This document shows positions 34,101 to 43,756 of a stretch of 64,000 bases of DNA, piece after piece. The stretch's first letter is position 1. Each line of letters opens with the position of its first letter. The notes beneath the pieces were generated by a model. It worked only from the letters and a program-made list of their open reading frames with translations. It was not told the DNA's origin and did not search any database. The stretch is taken from contig NZ_LMMT01000008.1 in NCBI RefSeq assembly GCF_001422365.1, forward strand, positions 16,546 to 80,545, in the 5' to 3' direction. The position numbers and the translations under genes are program-made. The DNA comes from Pseudorhodoferax sp. Leaf265 (GTDB taxonomy: Bacteria > Pseudomonadota > Gammaproteobacteria > Burkholderiales > Burkholderiaceae_C).

Positions 34101-34850
34101 ATGGGTTCGAATGAAAAAGTGGCCATCGTGACCGGCGCGGGCACGGGCATCGGCAAGGCGGCTGCACTGGCACTGGCCGCTGGCGGCTGGCGCGTGGTGC
34201 TGGCCGGGCGTCGGCCGGAGCCGCTGGAAGAGGTCAAGGCGGCTGCGGGCAGCGGTGCGCTGGTCGTGCCGACCAACGTGGCCGACGCGGCCTCGGTGGC
34301 GGCGCTGTTCGACGCTGCGGTGAAGGCCCATGGCCGCGTGGACCTGCTGTTCAACAACGCTGGTGTCAATGCGCCCGGCATCCCGCTCGAAGACCTGACG
34401 CTGGAGCAGTGGAAGAACGTGGTCGACATCAACCTGACCGGCATGTTCCTGTGCATCCAGCAGGCCTTCCGCGTGATGAAGTCGCAGACGCCGCGCGGCG
34501 GGCGCATCATCAACAACGGCTCGATCTCGGCCACCACGCCGCGGCCGAACTCGATTGCCTACACCTCGACCAAGCACGCCGTCCAGGGCCTGACCAAGGC
34601 GGCCTCGCTGGACGGGCGCAAGTACGACATCGCAGTCGGCCAGATCGACGTGGGCAACGCGGGCACCGAAATGGCCATGCGCATGGCCAAGGGCGTGCCG
34701 CAGGCCAATGGCGAGATCGCGGTCGAGCCGCTGATGGATGTCAACATCGTCGGCCAGTCGGTGCTCTACATGGCCAACCTGCCGCTGGAGGCCAATGTGA
34801 TGTTCCACACCGTCATGGCCACCAAGATGCCGTTCGCCGGCCGCGGCTGA
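34101..34850 (+). CDS. Short-chain dehydrogenase/reductase
   Basis: A classical SDR of 249 residues: cofactor motif TGAGTGIG (about 11-18), NNAG, catalytic Ser in [10 protein letters not shown] and YTSTK (Tyr/Lys). The cofactor preference and substrate are not evident. The ATG at 34101 has AAGGAG 6 nt upstream, better placed than the in-frame ATGs at 34080 and 34095. It lies 44 nt after rnr and ends 3 nt from the convergent NAD(P)HX repair gene. Confidence 0.9.
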   Translation: MGSNEKVAIVTGAGTGIGKAAALALAAGGWRVVLAGRRPEPLEEVKAAAGSGALVVPTNVADAASVAALFDAAVKAHGRVDLLFNNAGVNAPGIPLEDLTLEQWKNVVDINLTGMFLCIQQAFRVMKSQTPRGGRIINNGSISATTPRPNSIAYTSTKHAVQGLTKAASLDGRKYDIAVGQIDVGNAGTEMAMRMAKGVPQANGEIAVEPLMDVNIVGQSVLYMANLPLEANVMFHTVMATKMPFAGRG

Positions 34851-34853
34851 AGC

Positions 34854-36296
34854 TCAGCTTGCGGCGCGGGCCAGCGCCGAGGCCGTGAGCGCCTGGCCCG
34901 CGGGCCAGGCGTCGGCCAGGGCGCCATGCTGGTACACGGCGTGGCAGGCCGCCTCCCAGGCGCTACTGCCGGCGGCCATATGCGCCGCCACGAAGCCCGC
35001 GAGCACGTCGCCCGTGCCGGCGGTGGCCAGTCGGGCGTTGCCGGTGGGATTGATGGACGGCGTGTGGCCGGGTGCTGCGACCACCGAGCCCGAGCCCTTG
35101 AGCACGACAACGGCACCGAAGCGTTCTGCCAGTGCCTGCGCGGCCGCCGGGCGGTCGGCCTGCACGGCGGCGGTGCTGTTGCCCAGCAGCCGGGCGGCTT
35201 CGAGCGGGTGGGGTGTCAGCACTGTGGGCTGCTGGCGCCGGCGCAGACCATCCTGCAGGCGCTTGTCGGCCGCCAGCGCATTGAGTGCATCTGCATCGAG
35301 CACGAGCTGGGCCGCTTCGGCCAGGACCTGCGGCAACCAGGCCGCAACCTGCGGGCCACCGCCGCAACCACAGGCGAGGGTCAGCCGGGCCAGCGCGAGT
35401 TCTGCGGGTGCGCGCCACATGAGTTCCGGAGCATCGGGCGCCAGGTCGGACGCACTGGCGTCCAGCGTGGCGACGTAGACGCGTCCCGCGCCGGCATGCA
35501 GCGCGGCCGAACCGGCCAGGACGGCCGCGCCGCGCATGCCGGGCGCGCCGCCCAGCACCGCCACATCGCCGTAGTTGCCCTTGTGGCTCGCGTGCGCACG
35601 TGTGCGGGCCGGTGGCGGCCCGGCCAGCGTCGCATCGGCCTGCGCGGTGCCGCCCTGCTGCAATGCGTCGAACCAGACCTGGCCTGCCAGGTCGCGGCCC
35701 ATGCCGGTGAACAGGCCTGGCTTGAGCGTCAGCAGGCTCAAGGTGTGTTGGGCGCGCACGGCGGGGCCGTCCGCCTGGCCGGTGTCTGCGGCCAGGCCGG
35801 TCGGCAGGTCGATGGCCAGCACCGGTGCCGCGCTGGCATTGAGCGCTGCGATGCAGTCGGCCAGATCGCCGGTGGCGCGGCGCGTGTTGCCCAGGCCGAG
35901 CAGTGCGTCGATCGCGAGGTCCTGGGGCTGCAGCTCCGGCGTGACCTCGGTGAACGGCACACCGGCAGCGCGTGCGCGCGCCAGCGATCCCGCGGCGTCG
36001 GGTGCGAGCCGGCATTCGTCGCCGAACCAGCGCACGCATGGCTTGCGGCCCCAGTGCTGCAGGTGCATGGCCGCCTCCAGCCCGTCGCCACCGTTGTTGC
36101 CGGGGCCGCAGGCGATCCAGACCTGCCGCGCGTGCGGTGCCAATGCGAGCGCGAGCCGGGCCGCCGCGAGGCCGGCGCGCTGCATCAGCACATGGGGGCC
36201 GGCTGCCGCGATCGCGCGGGCTTCGAGTTGCCGCGTGGCGGCGCCGCCGTGCAGCGGCCAGGCGCGGTTGAAGGTGATGGGACGCATGCCGCCCAT
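34854..36296 (-). CDS. nnr: Bifunctional NAD(P)H-hydrate epimerase / ADP-dependent dehydratase
   Basis: A metabolite-repair enzyme that restores damaged NADHX/NADPHX. In its 480 residues the N-terminal YjeF epimerase domain (about 10-215) has CGPGNNGGDGL. The C-terminal ribokinase-like dehydratase domain (about 235-475) has HKGNYGDVAVLGG, TPHPLEAARLLG and the conserved NARLATAGTGDVLAG. An ATG at 36287 is an alternative start three codons in. Its start is 19 nt downstream of dadA on the same strand, so the two may be co-transcribed. Confidence 0.94.
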   Translation of the reverse strand: MGGMRPITFNRAWPLHGGAATRQLEARAIAAAGPHVLMQRAGLAAARLALALAPHARQVWIACGPGNNGGDGLEAAMHLQHWGRKPCVRWFGDECRLAPDAAGSLARARAAGVPFTEVTPELQPQDLAIDALLGLGNTRRATGDLADCIAALNASAAPVLAIDLPTGLAADTGQADGPAVRAQHTLSLLTLKPGLFTGMGRDLAGQVWFDALQQGGTAQADATLAGPPPARTRAHASHKGNYGDVAVLGGAPGMRGAAVLAGSAALHAGAGRVYVATLDASASDLAPDAPELMWRAPAELALARLTLACGCGGGPQVAAWLPQVLAEAAQLVLDADALNALAADKRLQDGLRRRQQPTVLTPHPLEAARLLGNSTAAVQADRPAAAQALAERFGAVVVLKGSGSVVAAPGHTPSINPTGNARLATAGTGDVLAGFVAAHMAAGSSAWEAACHAVYQHGALADAWPAGQALTASALARAAS

Positions 36297-36315
36297 TGTG
36301 CGGCGCGCGCCGGCC

Positions 36316-37566
36316 CTAGCGGCGCAGGCGCTCGATGCCCAGGCCTTCGGTGTCGACGGCGGGCGTGCGCCCCGCGATCTGGTCGGCCAGCACGCGCGCG
36401 CTGCCGCAACTCAGGGCCCAGCCGCTGGAGCCGTGGCCCAGGTTCAGCCAGACTCCCGGGATGCCGCTGGCACCGAGGACCGGGGGGCCGTCCGGCAACA
36501 TCGGCCGCGCACCCTTCCACACCTGCACGCCGGCCTGCATGCTGGCCGCGCCCGGGAACCAGTCGTGCAGCACCTTGTAGAGCGTCTGCACCGCGGCTTC
36601 GCGGTGCAGGTCCGGTCTGCCGCCGATCTCGGCGCTGCCGGCCACGCGCACGCGCTGGCCGAGCCGGGAGATCGCGACCTTGTAGCGCTCGTCCATCACG
36701 GCGCTGCGCGGTGCGTTCAGCGCTTCGCGGATGGTGGCCGTGATGGAGTAGCCATACACCGCCGCCAGCGGCAGGCGCAGGCCCAGCGGACGCAGCAACT
36801 GCGCGGAGCCGAGGCCGGCGCAGCAGACCAGCGCGTCAAAGCTGCGCACCGTGCCATCGGCCAGGCGCAGCGTGGCAGGCGGCCCCGGCTCGACGCGCGC
36901 AATGGCGCTGCCGAACTGGAAGTCGACACCCAGGCCTTGCGCCTCGGCCTTCAGCAGCATGCAGAACTGCCGGCAGTTGCCGACCTCGTCGTCGGGCAGC
37001 TGGATCGCGCCGTGGAAGTCCATGTCCGGGCTCAGTGCGGGCTCGACCTGGCGCGCCGCTGCCGCGTCCAGCCGCGCGAAGCGCACGCCGGCGTCCCGCA
37101 GCACCTGCAGGCCGGACTCGACCAGCCGGGCGTCCTGCTCGGAGCGCAGCAGGACCATGTAGCCGTCGCTGCGGTCGTAGGCCAGGCGCAGATCCTGGGT
37201 CAGTTGGTGCAGCCGGTCGCGGCTGTAGAAGGCCAGCCGCTGCATGCGGGCGCGGTTGGCGAGGTAGGTGTCCAGCTTGCAGGCGCGCAGCCAGCGCGCC
37301 ATCCAGGCCAGGTCGCGTGCGCCCAGGGGCCAGCCCAGCGTGACTGGCGCGTGGCGTTTGAGCAGGTAGCGCGCCACCTTGCCCGGCATGCCGGGCGCGG
37401 CCCAGGGCGTCACATACCCGGGGGCCACCACACCGGCGTTGGCGAAGCTGGTTTCGGCCGCGGCGGCGGTGTGGCGCTCGAAGACCGTGACTTGGTGGCC
37501 GTCCGCGGCCAGCTCGTAGGCCGTGGTGATGCCGACGACGCCGGCACCGATGATGGCGATGTGCAT
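36316..37566 (-). CDS. dadA: D-amino acid dehydrogenase small subunit (FAD)
   Basis: A 416-residue FAD-dependent oxidoreductase that deaminates D-amino acids and feeds electrons to the respiratory chain. The N-terminal FAD-binding motif is [17 protein letters not shown], and the family segments [21 protein letters not shown] and [16 protein letters not shown] are present. It is divergent from rpsB; the 227-bp gap contains the rpsB promoter and leader. No alanine racemase gene (dadX) is adjacent. Related DAAO-family oxidases are possible but the length and motifs fit DadA best. Confidence 0.88.
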   Translation of the reverse strand: MHIAIIGAGVVGITTAYELAADGHQVTVFERHTAAAAETSFANAGVVAPGYVTPWAAPGMPGKVARYLLKRHAPVTLGWPLGARDLAWMARWLRACKLDTYLANRARMQRLAFYSRDRLHQLTQDLRLAYDRSDGYMVLLRSEQDARLVESGLQVLRDAGVRFARLDAAAARQVEPALSPDMDFHGAIQLPDDEVGNCRQFCMLLKAEAQGLGVDFQFGSAIARVEPGPPATLRLADGTVRSFDALVCCAGLGSAQLLRPLGLRLPLAAVYGYSITATIREALNAPRSAVMDERYKVAISRLGQRVRVAGSAEIGGRPDLHREAAVQTLYKVLHDWFPGAASMQAGVQVWKGARPMLPDGPPVLGASGIPGVWLNLGHGSSGWALSCGSARVLADQIAGRTPAVDTEGLGIERLRR

Positions 37567-37599
37567 GGGGGAGGGGCGCCAGTGGGTGGGCCCGTAATG

Positions 37600-37608
37600 T
37601 GCTAGACT
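37600..37608 (+). promoter_or_regulatory. Extended -10 promoter of rpsB
   Basis: TGCTAGACT at 37600-37608 is a perfect extended -10 (TGn followed by TAnnnT). It would start transcription around 37613-37616, exactly where the structured leader begins. No good -35 is visible, as is common for extended -10 promoters. Confidence 0.6.
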
Positions 37609-37612
37609 CTTT

Positions 37613-37691
37613 GGGTTTTGCGAAGTGGTACGGCCTTCGATGCCGCACGTCAAGCTCCAAGCTTGAGCAACGCAAGACAAATCGCAAACCC
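37613..37691 (+). promoter_or_regulatory. Predicted structured leader RNA of rpsB (three-way junction)
   Basis: The segment 37613-37623 pairs with 37682-37691 as a closing stem (GGGTTTTGCGA with TCGCAAACCC, one bulged T). It encloses hairpin A (GTG/CAC plus CGGC/GCCG, 37625-37648) and hairpin B (CAAGC/GCTTG, 37651-37665). In other bacteria rpsB leaders bind S2 for autoregulation. A similar role is inferred here. The remaining 100 nt to the ATG shows no clear terminator. Confidence 0.5.
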
Positions 37692-37793
37692 GCCCACACA
37701 AGGTGTTGCGCCTGCATCGATCGCCCGAGTCAAAAAAGGGCTGGCAGGCGCAAAACGGGCGGGATTTTAGACCCAACCTTTGGAGTTACTTCA

Positions 37794-38546
37794 ATGTCCG
37801 TCACCATGCGCGAAATGCTGGAAGCCGGTGTCCATTTCGGCCACCAAACCCGCTTCTGGAACCCCAAGATGGCCCCGTTCATCTTCGGCCATCGCAACAA
37901 GATCCACATCATCAACCTGGAAAAGTCGCTGCCGATGTTCCAGGAGGCGGCCAAGTTCGCCAAGCAGCTGACCGCCAATGGCGGCACCATCCTGATGGTC
38001 GCCACCAAGCGCCAGGCCCGTGAAATTGTGGCCGAGGAAGCCCGCCGCGCCGGCGTGCCCTTCGTCGACCAGCGTTGGCTGGGCGGCATGCTGACCAACT
38101 TCAAGACGGTCAAGACCTCGCTCAAGCGCCTGAAGGACATGAAGGCCCAGCAGGAAGGCGGCCTGGACAGCATGAGCAAGAAGGAGCAGCTCATGTTCGC
38201 CCGCGAGATGGCCAAGCTCGAGCGCGACATCGGCGGCATCCAGGAAATGGGTGCACTGCCCGATGCGATCTTCGTGATCGACGTGGGCTTCCACAAGATC
38301 GCGGTCGCCGAAGCCCGCAAGCTGGGCATTCCGCTGGTCGGCGTGGTGGACTCCAACCACTCGCCCCAGGGCATCGACTACGTGATCCCCGGCAACGACG
38401 ACTCGGCCAAGGCCGTGGCGCTGTACGCCCGTGGCATCGCCGATGCGATCATCGAAGGCCGCAACAGCGCTGGCGCAGATGTCGTCAAGACGGTTGCAGC
38501 CGGTGAGAGCAGCGACGAGTTCGTCGAGGTCAACGAGGCCGCCTGA
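37794..38546 (+). CDS. rpsB: 30S ribosomal protein S2
   Basis: A small-subunit ribosomal protein of 250 residues (typical about 240-250). The N-terminus [22 protein letters not shown] is given here as positions 5-26 in two parts: [12 protein letters not shown] and [10 protein letters not shown]. The S2 signatures [17 protein letters not shown] and [20 protein letters not shown] are present. The ATG has GGAG 8 nt upstream. It heads the conserved translation/envelope cluster and is separated from tsf by a terminator-like hairpin. Confidence 0.98.
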   Translation: MSVTMREMLEAGVHFGHQTRFWNPKMAPFIFGHRNKIHIINLEKSLPMFQEAAKFAKQLTANGGTILMVATKRQAREIVAEEARRAGVPFVDQRWLGGMLTNFKTVKTSLKRLKDMKAQQEGGLDSMSKKEQLMFAREMAKLERDIGGIQEMGALPDAIFVIDVGFHKIAVAEARKLGIPLVGVVDSNHSPQGIDYVIPGNDDSAKAVALYARGIADAIIEGRNSAGADVVKTVAAGESSDEFVEVNEAA

Positions 38547-38582
38547 GCCTGACCCACGCGCGACATCCCGCGCGATCAAAGT

Positions 38583-38607
38583 GGGGCTGCATGGCCCCCT
38601 TTTTTTT
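38583..38607 (+). terminator. Terminator/attenuator between rpsB and tsf
   Basis: A 5-bp GC stem GGGGC (38583-38587) / GCCCC (38594-38598) is followed by a run of eight T (38600-38607). tsf starts only 33 nt later without an evident promoter of its own, so this is probably a partial terminator that lowers EF-Ts relative to S2. Confidence 0.7.
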
Positions 38608-38639
38608 AGTTTCCTTGAATTCGAGATGGAGATCTGAAC

Positions 38640-39563
38640 ATGGCTGCTATCACCGCAAGCATGGTTGCTGAACTGCGTGGCAAGACCGACGCACCGATGA
38701 TGGAATGCAAGAAGGCGCTGACCGAAGCCGCCGGCGACATGGCCAAGGCCGAAGAGCTGCTGCGCGTCAAGCTGGGCAGCAAGGCCGGCAAGGCCGCTTC
38801 GCGCGTCACCGCCGAAGGCGTGGTCGCCAGCGCGATCAACGGCAACGTGGGTGCCTTGATCGAAGTGAACTGCGAAACCGACTTCGTCACCAAGAACGAC
38901 AGCTTCCTGGCACTGACGCAGGCGGCCGCCAACCTGGTCGCCGAGCACAACCCCGCCGACATCGCGGCCCTGGGTGCGCTGGCCTACGCGCAGGACGGCT
39001 TCGGCCCCACGCTGGAAGACGTGCGCAAGGGTCTGATCGGCAAGATCGGCGAGAACATGAGCTTCCGCCGCTTCAAGCGCTACGCCGACGGCGGCAAGCT
39101 GGCCGGTTACCTGCACGGCACCCGCATCGGCGTGCTGGTCGAGTACGAAGGCAGCGAAGCCGCTGCCAAGGACGTCGCCATGCACGTGGCCGCCATGAAG
39201 CCGGTCTCGCTGTCGTCGTCCGAAGTGCCGGCCGAGCTGGTCGAGAAGGAGCGTTCGGTCGCCGCGGCCAAGGCCGAGGAAGACAAGAAGGCTGCCGAAG
39301 CTGCCGGCAAGCCGGTGCAATCGGCCGACATCGTGGCCAAGCGCATCGAAGGCGGCGTGCAGAAGTTCCTCAAGGAAGTCTCGCTGTACAACCAGCCCTT
39401 CGTGAAGAACGACAAGCAGACCGTCGAGCAGATGCTCAAGGCCGCTGAAACGCAGGTCAAGTCCTTCACGCTGTACGTGGTCGGCGAAGGCATCGAGAAG
39501 AAGGTCGACGACTTCGCGGCCGAAGTGGCGGCGCAGGTCGCTGCTGCCAAGACCGGCGCCTGA
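38640..39563 (+). CDS. tsf: Elongation factor Ts
   Basis: The guanine-nucleotide exchange factor for EF-Tu. The 307 residues are slightly longer than in E. coli (283). The N-terminal UBA-like domain has [16 protein letters not shown], and [24 protein letters not shown] and [15 protein letters not shown] are family motifs. The ATG at 38640 has a GGAG site. It is co-transcribed with rpsB through the attenuator. Confidence 0.98.
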   Translation: MAAITASMVAELRGKTDAPMMECKKALTEAAGDMAKAEELLRVKLGSKAGKAASRVTAEGVVASAINGNVGALIEVNCETDFVTKNDSFLALTQAAANLVAEHNPADIAALGALAYAQDGFGPTLEDVRKGLIGKIGENMSFRRFKRYADGGKLAGYLHGTRIGVLVEYEGSEAAAKDVAMHVAAMKPVSLSSSEVPAELVEKERSVAAAKAEEDKKAAEAAGKPVQSADIVAKRIEGGVQKFLKEVSLYNQPFVKNDKQTVEQMLKAAETQVKSFTLYVVGEGIEKKVDDFAAEVAAQVAAAKTGA

Positions 39564-39647
39564 TCGCGCCATGCGGGTTCGGCGTCTGAACTGTCGCCGG
39601 CCCGCGCTACCATTGCCCCCCATTTGCACCATCTGAAGGAATTGCCC

Positions 39648-40370
39648 ATGCCCACTCCCGCGCCAGCCCACAAGCGCATCTTGTTGAAGCTGTCGGGAGA
39701 GGCCCTGATGGGTGACGATGCCTTCGGCATCAACCGTGCCACCATCGTGCGCATGGTCGAGGAGGTGGCCGAGATCACGCGCCTGGGCGTCCAGGTCGCC
39801 GTGGTGATCGGCGGGGGCAACATCTTCCGCGGCGTCGCAGGTGGCTCCGTTGGCATGGACCGTGCCACGGCCGACTACATGGGCATGTTGGCCACGGTCA
39901 TGAACTCGCTGGCCCTGGCCGACACCATGGACAAGGCCGGCCTGATCGCCCGTGTCATGTCGGCGATTGCCATCGAGCAGGTGGTCGAGCCGTATGTGCG
40001 CCCCAAGGCCTTGCAGTACCTGGAAGAGGGTAAGGTCGTGATCTTCGCCGCCGGTACTGGCAACCCCTTCTTCACCACCGACACCGCCGCCGCGCTGCGG
40101 GGTGCCGAGATCGGTGCCGAGCTGGTACTCAAGGCGACCAAGGTGGATGGCGTGTACACCGCCGACCCGAAGAAGGACCCGACGGCCACGCGCTACAGCA
40201 GGATTTCGTTCGATGAGGCGATCTCGCAGAATCTGGGCATCATGGATGCCACCGCGTTCGCGCTGTGCCGCGACCAGAAGCTGCCGATCAAGGTGTTCTC
40301 GATCTTCAAGCACGGCGCGCTCAAGCGTGTGGTGCTGGGTGAAGACGAAGGCACCCTGGTCTACGCCTGA
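39648..40370 (+). CDS. pyrH: Uridylate kinase
   Basis: UMP kinase, which makes UDP for nucleic acid and cell-envelope sugar synthesis. It has 240 residues of the amino-acid-kinase fold: [44 protein letters not shown], and [19 protein letters not shown]. The ATG at 39648 has AAGGA 7 nt upstream; an ATG 8 codons earlier lacks one. TACCAT at 39608-39613 may be a -10 of an internal promoter, with no clear -35. Confidence 0.97.
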   Translation: MPTPAPAHKRILLKLSGEALMGDDAFGINRATIVRMVEEVAEITRLGVQVAVVIGGGNIFRGVAGGSVGMDRATADYMGMLATVMNSLALADTMDKAGLIARVMSAIAIEQVVEPYVRPKALQYLEEGKVVIFAAGTGNPFFTTDTAAALRGAEIGAELVLKATKVDGVYTADPKKDPTATRYSRISFDEAISQNLGIMDATAFALCRDQKLPIKVFSIFKHGALKRVVLGEDEGTLVYA

Positions 40371-40427
40371 GGCTGGCGCTGCGGCTGTTAGCGCCGCTGG
40401 CCAGACTCCCAAGAAGCCGGAGAGAGC

Positions 40428-40988
40428 ATGACGATTGCAGACATCAAGAGCGCGGCGGACAGCCGCATGGACCAGTCCCTGGCCTCGCTGAAGAACGCCC
40501 TGGCGCGCGTGCGCACGGGCCGCGCCAACCCGGCGCTGCTGGACGTGGTGCAGGTCGATTACTACGGCTCCATGGTGCCGATCAGCCAGGTGGCCAACGT
40601 GTCGCTGCTGGATGCGCGCACCATCAGCGTGCAGCCCTGGGAAAAGGGCATGGGTGCCAAGATCGAGAAGGCCATCCGCGAAAGCGATCTGGGGCTGAAT
40701 CCTGCGTCCATGGGCGAACTGATCCGCGTGCCCATGCCCATGATGACCGAGGAGCGCCGCAAGGAACTGACCAAGGTTGTGCGCAGCGAAGGCGAGAACG
40801 CCAAGGTCGCGATCCGCAACCTGCGCCGCGACGCCAACGAAGCCGTCAAGAAGCTGGTCAAGGACAAGCTGGCCTCCGAGGACGAGCAAAAGCGTGCCGA
40901 GGCCGAGATCCAGAAGGTCACTGACAAGCACATCTCCGACGTCGACCACATCGTGGCGGCCAAAGAACAGGACCTGCTGGCGGTTTGA
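40428..40988 (+). CDS. frr: Ribosome recycling factor
   Basis: Splits the post-termination ribosome together with EF-G. It has 186 residues (E. coli 185). Family motifs are [49 protein letters not shown] and the long three-helix bundle rich in Lys/Glu. GGAGAGAG precedes the ATG. It lies 57 nt after pyrH and 37 nt before uppS. Confidence 0.98.
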   Translation: MTIADIKSAADSRMDQSLASLKNALARVRTGRANPALLDVVQVDYYGSMVPISQVANVSLLDARTISVQPWEKGMGAKIEKAIRESDLGLNPASMGELIRVPMPMMTEERRKELTKVVRSEGENAKVAIRNLRRDANEAVKKLVKDKLASEDEQKRAEAEIQKVTDKHISDVDHIVAAKEQDLLAV

Positions 40989-41025
40989 TGCGCAAGCAGC
41001 CTGGCCAATTGCAGGAGACTGGCGC

Positions 41026-41736
41026 GTGAGCGTGGTGCCGCACCACATCGCCATCGTCATGGACGGCAATGGCCGCTGGGCGACGCGACGCTTCCTGCCG
41101 CGCGTGGCCGGCCACCGGCAGGGTGTCGAGTCGCTGCGCCGCTGTGTGCAGGCCTGCCTGGACCGCGACGTGCGCGTGCTGACCGTGTTCGCGTTCTCGT
41201 CCGAGAACTGGGACCGGCCGCAGGACGAGGTCTCCGGCCTGATGTCCTTGATGGTCAGCGTGCTGGCCAAGGAAGTGAAACCGCTCAAGGCCAACGGCGT
41301 GCAGTTGCGCTTCGTGGGTGCGCTGCATGCGCTGTCCGACAAGGTGCGCGGTGGCCTGGAGCAGGCAGAGCGCGAAACCGCAGGCAACCAGCGTCTGGTG
41401 CTGAACATCTGCTTCAACTATGGCGGCCGCTGGGACATCGCCCAGGCCGCGCAGCGCCTGGCAGCGGCCGGCGAGGCCATCACCGAAGCCAGCCTGAGCC
41501 GTGCCATGGCGTTGGCCCATGTGCCGGATCCGGACCTCGTGATCCGCACGGGCGGCGAATTCCGCATCAGCAACTTCCTTCTCTGGCAGTCGGCCTACTC
41601 GGAGTTCGTGTTCAGCGACAAGCTGTGGCCCGAATTCGACCCTGCGGCACTGGACGACGCCATTGCGGCTTACGGCCGGCGCGAGCGCCGCTTCGGGAAG
41701 ACCTCCGAGCAAGTCGTCGCCAACCAGGCTGCCTGA
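41026..41736 (+). CDS. uppS: Undecaprenyl diphosphate synthase (isoprenyl transferase)
   Basis: A cis-prenyltransferase making the C55 lipid carrier for peptidoglycan and lipopolysaccharide. It has 236 residues. HIAIVMDGNGRWA holds the catalytic Asp, and FAFSSENWDRP, CFNYGGRWDI and RTGGEFRISNFLLWQSAYSE are conserved. In the last motif a Gly replaces the usual Ser of RTSGE. Start is GTG at 41026 with GGAG 8 nt upstream. It is followed 10 nt later by cdsA. Confidence 0.96.
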   Translation: MSVVPHHIAIVMDGNGRWATRRFLPRVAGHRQGVESLRRCVQACLDRDVRVLTVFAFSSENWDRPQDEVSGLMSLMVSVLAKEVKPLKANGVQLRFVGALHALSDKVRGGLEQAERETAGNQRLVLNICFNYGGRWDIAQAAQRLAAAGEAITEASLSRAMALAHVPDPDLVIRTGGEFRISNFLLWQSAYSEFVFSDKLWPEFDPAALDDAIAAYGRRERRFGKTSEQVVANQAA

Positions 41737-41746
41737 GGCCTGCGCC

Positions 41747-42577
41747 ATGCTGCGCACGCGCATCATCACCGCCTTGGTCCTACTGGCCGTCCTGTTGCCG
41801 GCGCTGTTCTACGCCGATCCCACGCCGTTCGGCATCGTCGCCCTCGTGATGATCGCCGCCTCGGGCTGGGAGTGGGGCCGCCTCAACCAGATGGGCCAGG
41901 CCGGTGCCTGCGCGCTGGCGCTGGTGACCGCCGCCCTGTGCGCCGCGATGTGGCAGGCCGGTTGGCTGGTGCGGCCATCGCTCGCGCTCTGGACCCTCGC
42001 CGGCGGCGCCTGGGTGCTGGCGGCGGTGTTGTTGATCCGTGGCGGCGTGCCGGGCTGGGCACCGATTCCGCGCCTGCTGCGCATCCTTGGTGGGCTGCTG
42101 GCACTGTGCCTGGCCTGGCTGGCCGTGGTGCAGGCGCGCGTGATCGGCATCGGTTTCCTGCTCTCGGTGCTGACGCTGGTCTGGATGGCCGACATCGGCG
42201 CCTACGCCGCAGGCCGCAGTTTCGGGCGCCGCAAGCTGGCGCCCGCGATCAGCCCGGGCAAGAGCTGGGAGGGCGTCTATGGGGGTGCCGTCGGCGTGCT
42301 GTTGCTGGCTGCGGGCTGGGTCCTGGTCGACGGCCCGTCGGGCAACAACCTGTTCAGCCGGCTCTGGACCGGCATGCCCTGGCTGATGCCTCTGGCCGTG
42401 CTGTTCCTGTGCGCGATGAGCGTGGTTGGCGACCTGGTCGAGTCGCTGATCAAGCGCAGCGCCGGCGTCAAGGACAGCAGCGGGTTGCTGCCCGGTCATG
42501 GTGGTGTGCTGGACCGTGTTGATGCACTGCTGCCGACGCTCCCCTTGGCAATGATGTTGTACTGCGTGGTGGCATGA
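41747..42577 (+). CDS. cdsA: Phosphatidate cytidylyltransferase
   Basis: A polytopic inner-membrane enzyme that makes CDP-diacylglycerol, the precursor of all phospholipids. It has 276 residues with about seven hydrophobic segments. The signature at the C-terminus is complete: ISPGKSWEGVYGG and KDSSGLLPGHGGVLDRVDAL. The ATG is at 41747 with a weak ribosome binding site. The stop overlaps the dxr start (ATGA). Confidence 0.96.
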   Translation: MLRTRIITALVLLAVLLPALFYADPTPFGIVALVMIAASGWEWGRLNQMGQAGACALALVTAALCAAMWQAGWLVRPSLALWTLAGGAWVLAAVLLIRGGVPGWAPIPRLLRILGGLLALCLAWLAVVQARVIGIGFLLSVLTLVWMADIGAYAAGRSFGRRKLAPAISPGKSWEGVYGGAVGVLLLAAGWVLVDGPSGNNLFSRLWTGMPWLMPLAVLFLCAMSVVGDLVESLIKRSAGVKDSSGLLPGHGGVLDRVDALLPTLPLAMMLYCVVA

Positions 42578-43746
42578 GGCAGCGGCTGAGTATTCTGGGC
42601 TCCACGGGTTCCGTGGGCGCCAACACCCTGGATGTGGTGGCCCGGCATCCGGAGCGTTTCGAGGTGTTCGCGCTGACGGCGGCGACCCAGGTCGAGAGCA
42701 TGCTGCAGCAATGCGCGCAGTTCCGGCCTCGCTTCGCCGTGATGGCCGATGCCGAAGCGGCGCGCCGGCTGGGCGAGCGCGTCCGTGCTGAGGGCCTGCC
42801 GGTCGAGGTCATGGCCGGTGCCGAGGCGATTGCCGAGGTCGCCGCACATCCGGATGTGCATGCCGTGATGGCCGCCATCGTCGGCGCTGCGGGTCTGGCG
42901 CCCTGCCTGGCGGCGGCACGCGCGGGCAAGCGCCTGCTGCTGGCCAACAAGGAGGCGCTGGTCGTCGGCGGCCAGGTGTTCCTGGATGCCGTGCAGGCCG
43001 GCGGCGCGCTGCTGCTGCCGATCGACAGCGAGCACTCGGCCGTGTTCCAGTCGCTGCCTGAGGATCCCGCCACCTGGAGCCGGCGCATCGAGAAGATCAT
43101 GCTGACCTCCTCGGGCGGGCCATTCCGCACGCGCGACCCGGCCACGCTGCGCGAGGTGACGCCCGAGCAGGCCTGCGCGCACCCGAACTTCGCCATGGGC
43201 CGCAAGATCTCGGTCGATTCGGCCACCATGATGAACAAGGGGCTGGAGGTCATCGAGGCCAAGTACCTGTTCGGCGTGACGCCCGAGCAGATCGAGGTCG
43301 TGATCCATCCGCAGCAGATCATCCATTCGATGGTGCAGTTCCACGACGCCTCGGTCATGGCCCAGCTGGGCACGCCCGACATGCGCGTGCCCATCGCCTA
43401 CGGCCTGTCGTGGCCCGAGCGCATCGAGAGCGGAACGCCGCGGCTGGACTTCGCGCGCATGGCGGCCATGACCTTCGAAGTGCCCGACCTCGCGCGCTTC
43501 CCCTGCCTGGCCCTGGCATGGGCGGCCCTGCGGGCGCCCGCTGGCACCTGTGCGGTGCTGAACGCCGCCAACGAGGTGGCGGTGGCCGCCTTCCTGGACC
43601 GGCGCATCCGCTTCGACCAGATCCACCAGCTCAACCATGCAACTTTGGAGGGCCTGGCCCCCTCCAAGCCCGGGTCGCTGGCAGACCTGCTGGCGCTCGA
43701 TGCGCTGGCGCGCGAACACGCGCACGGGCACATCGCCCGGCTTTGA
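42574..43746 (+). CDS. dxr: 1-deoxy-D-xylulose-5-phosphate reductoisomerase
   Basis: Second step of the MEP isoprenoid pathway, NADPH-dependent. In its 390 residues the Rossmann start is LSILGSTGSVGANTLDV. NKEALVVGG, PIDSEHSAVFQSL, TSSGGPFR and MGRKISVDSATMMNKGLE form the active site. It is translationally coupled to cdsA and 10 nt before rseP. It supplies precursors that uppS, two genes upstream, elongates. Confidence 0.97.
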   Translation: MRQRLSILGSTGSVGANTLDVVARHPERFEVFALTAATQVESMLQQCAQFRPRFAVMADAEAARRLGERVRAEGLPVEVMAGAEAIAEVAAHPDVHAVMAAIVGAAGLAPCLAAARAGKRLLLANKEALVVGGQVFLDAVQAGGALLLPIDSEHSAVFQSLPEDPATWSRRIEKIMLTSSGGPFRTRDPATLREVTPEQACAHPNFAMGRKISVDSATMMNKGLEVIEAKYLFGVTPEQIEVVIHPQQIIHSMVQFHDASVMAQLGTPDMRVPIAYGLSWPERIESGTPRLDFARMAAMTFEVPDLARFPCLALAWAALRAPAGTCAVLNAANEVAVAAFLDRRIRFDQIHQLNHATLEGLAPSKPGSLADLLALDALAREHAHGHIARL

Positions 43747-43756
43747 AAGGATTCCC

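Noticed and set aside
37791-41417. Minus-strand open frame of about 1,200 codons
   Set aside because: Antisense to rpsB, tsf, pyrH, frr and uppS, which are unmistakable.
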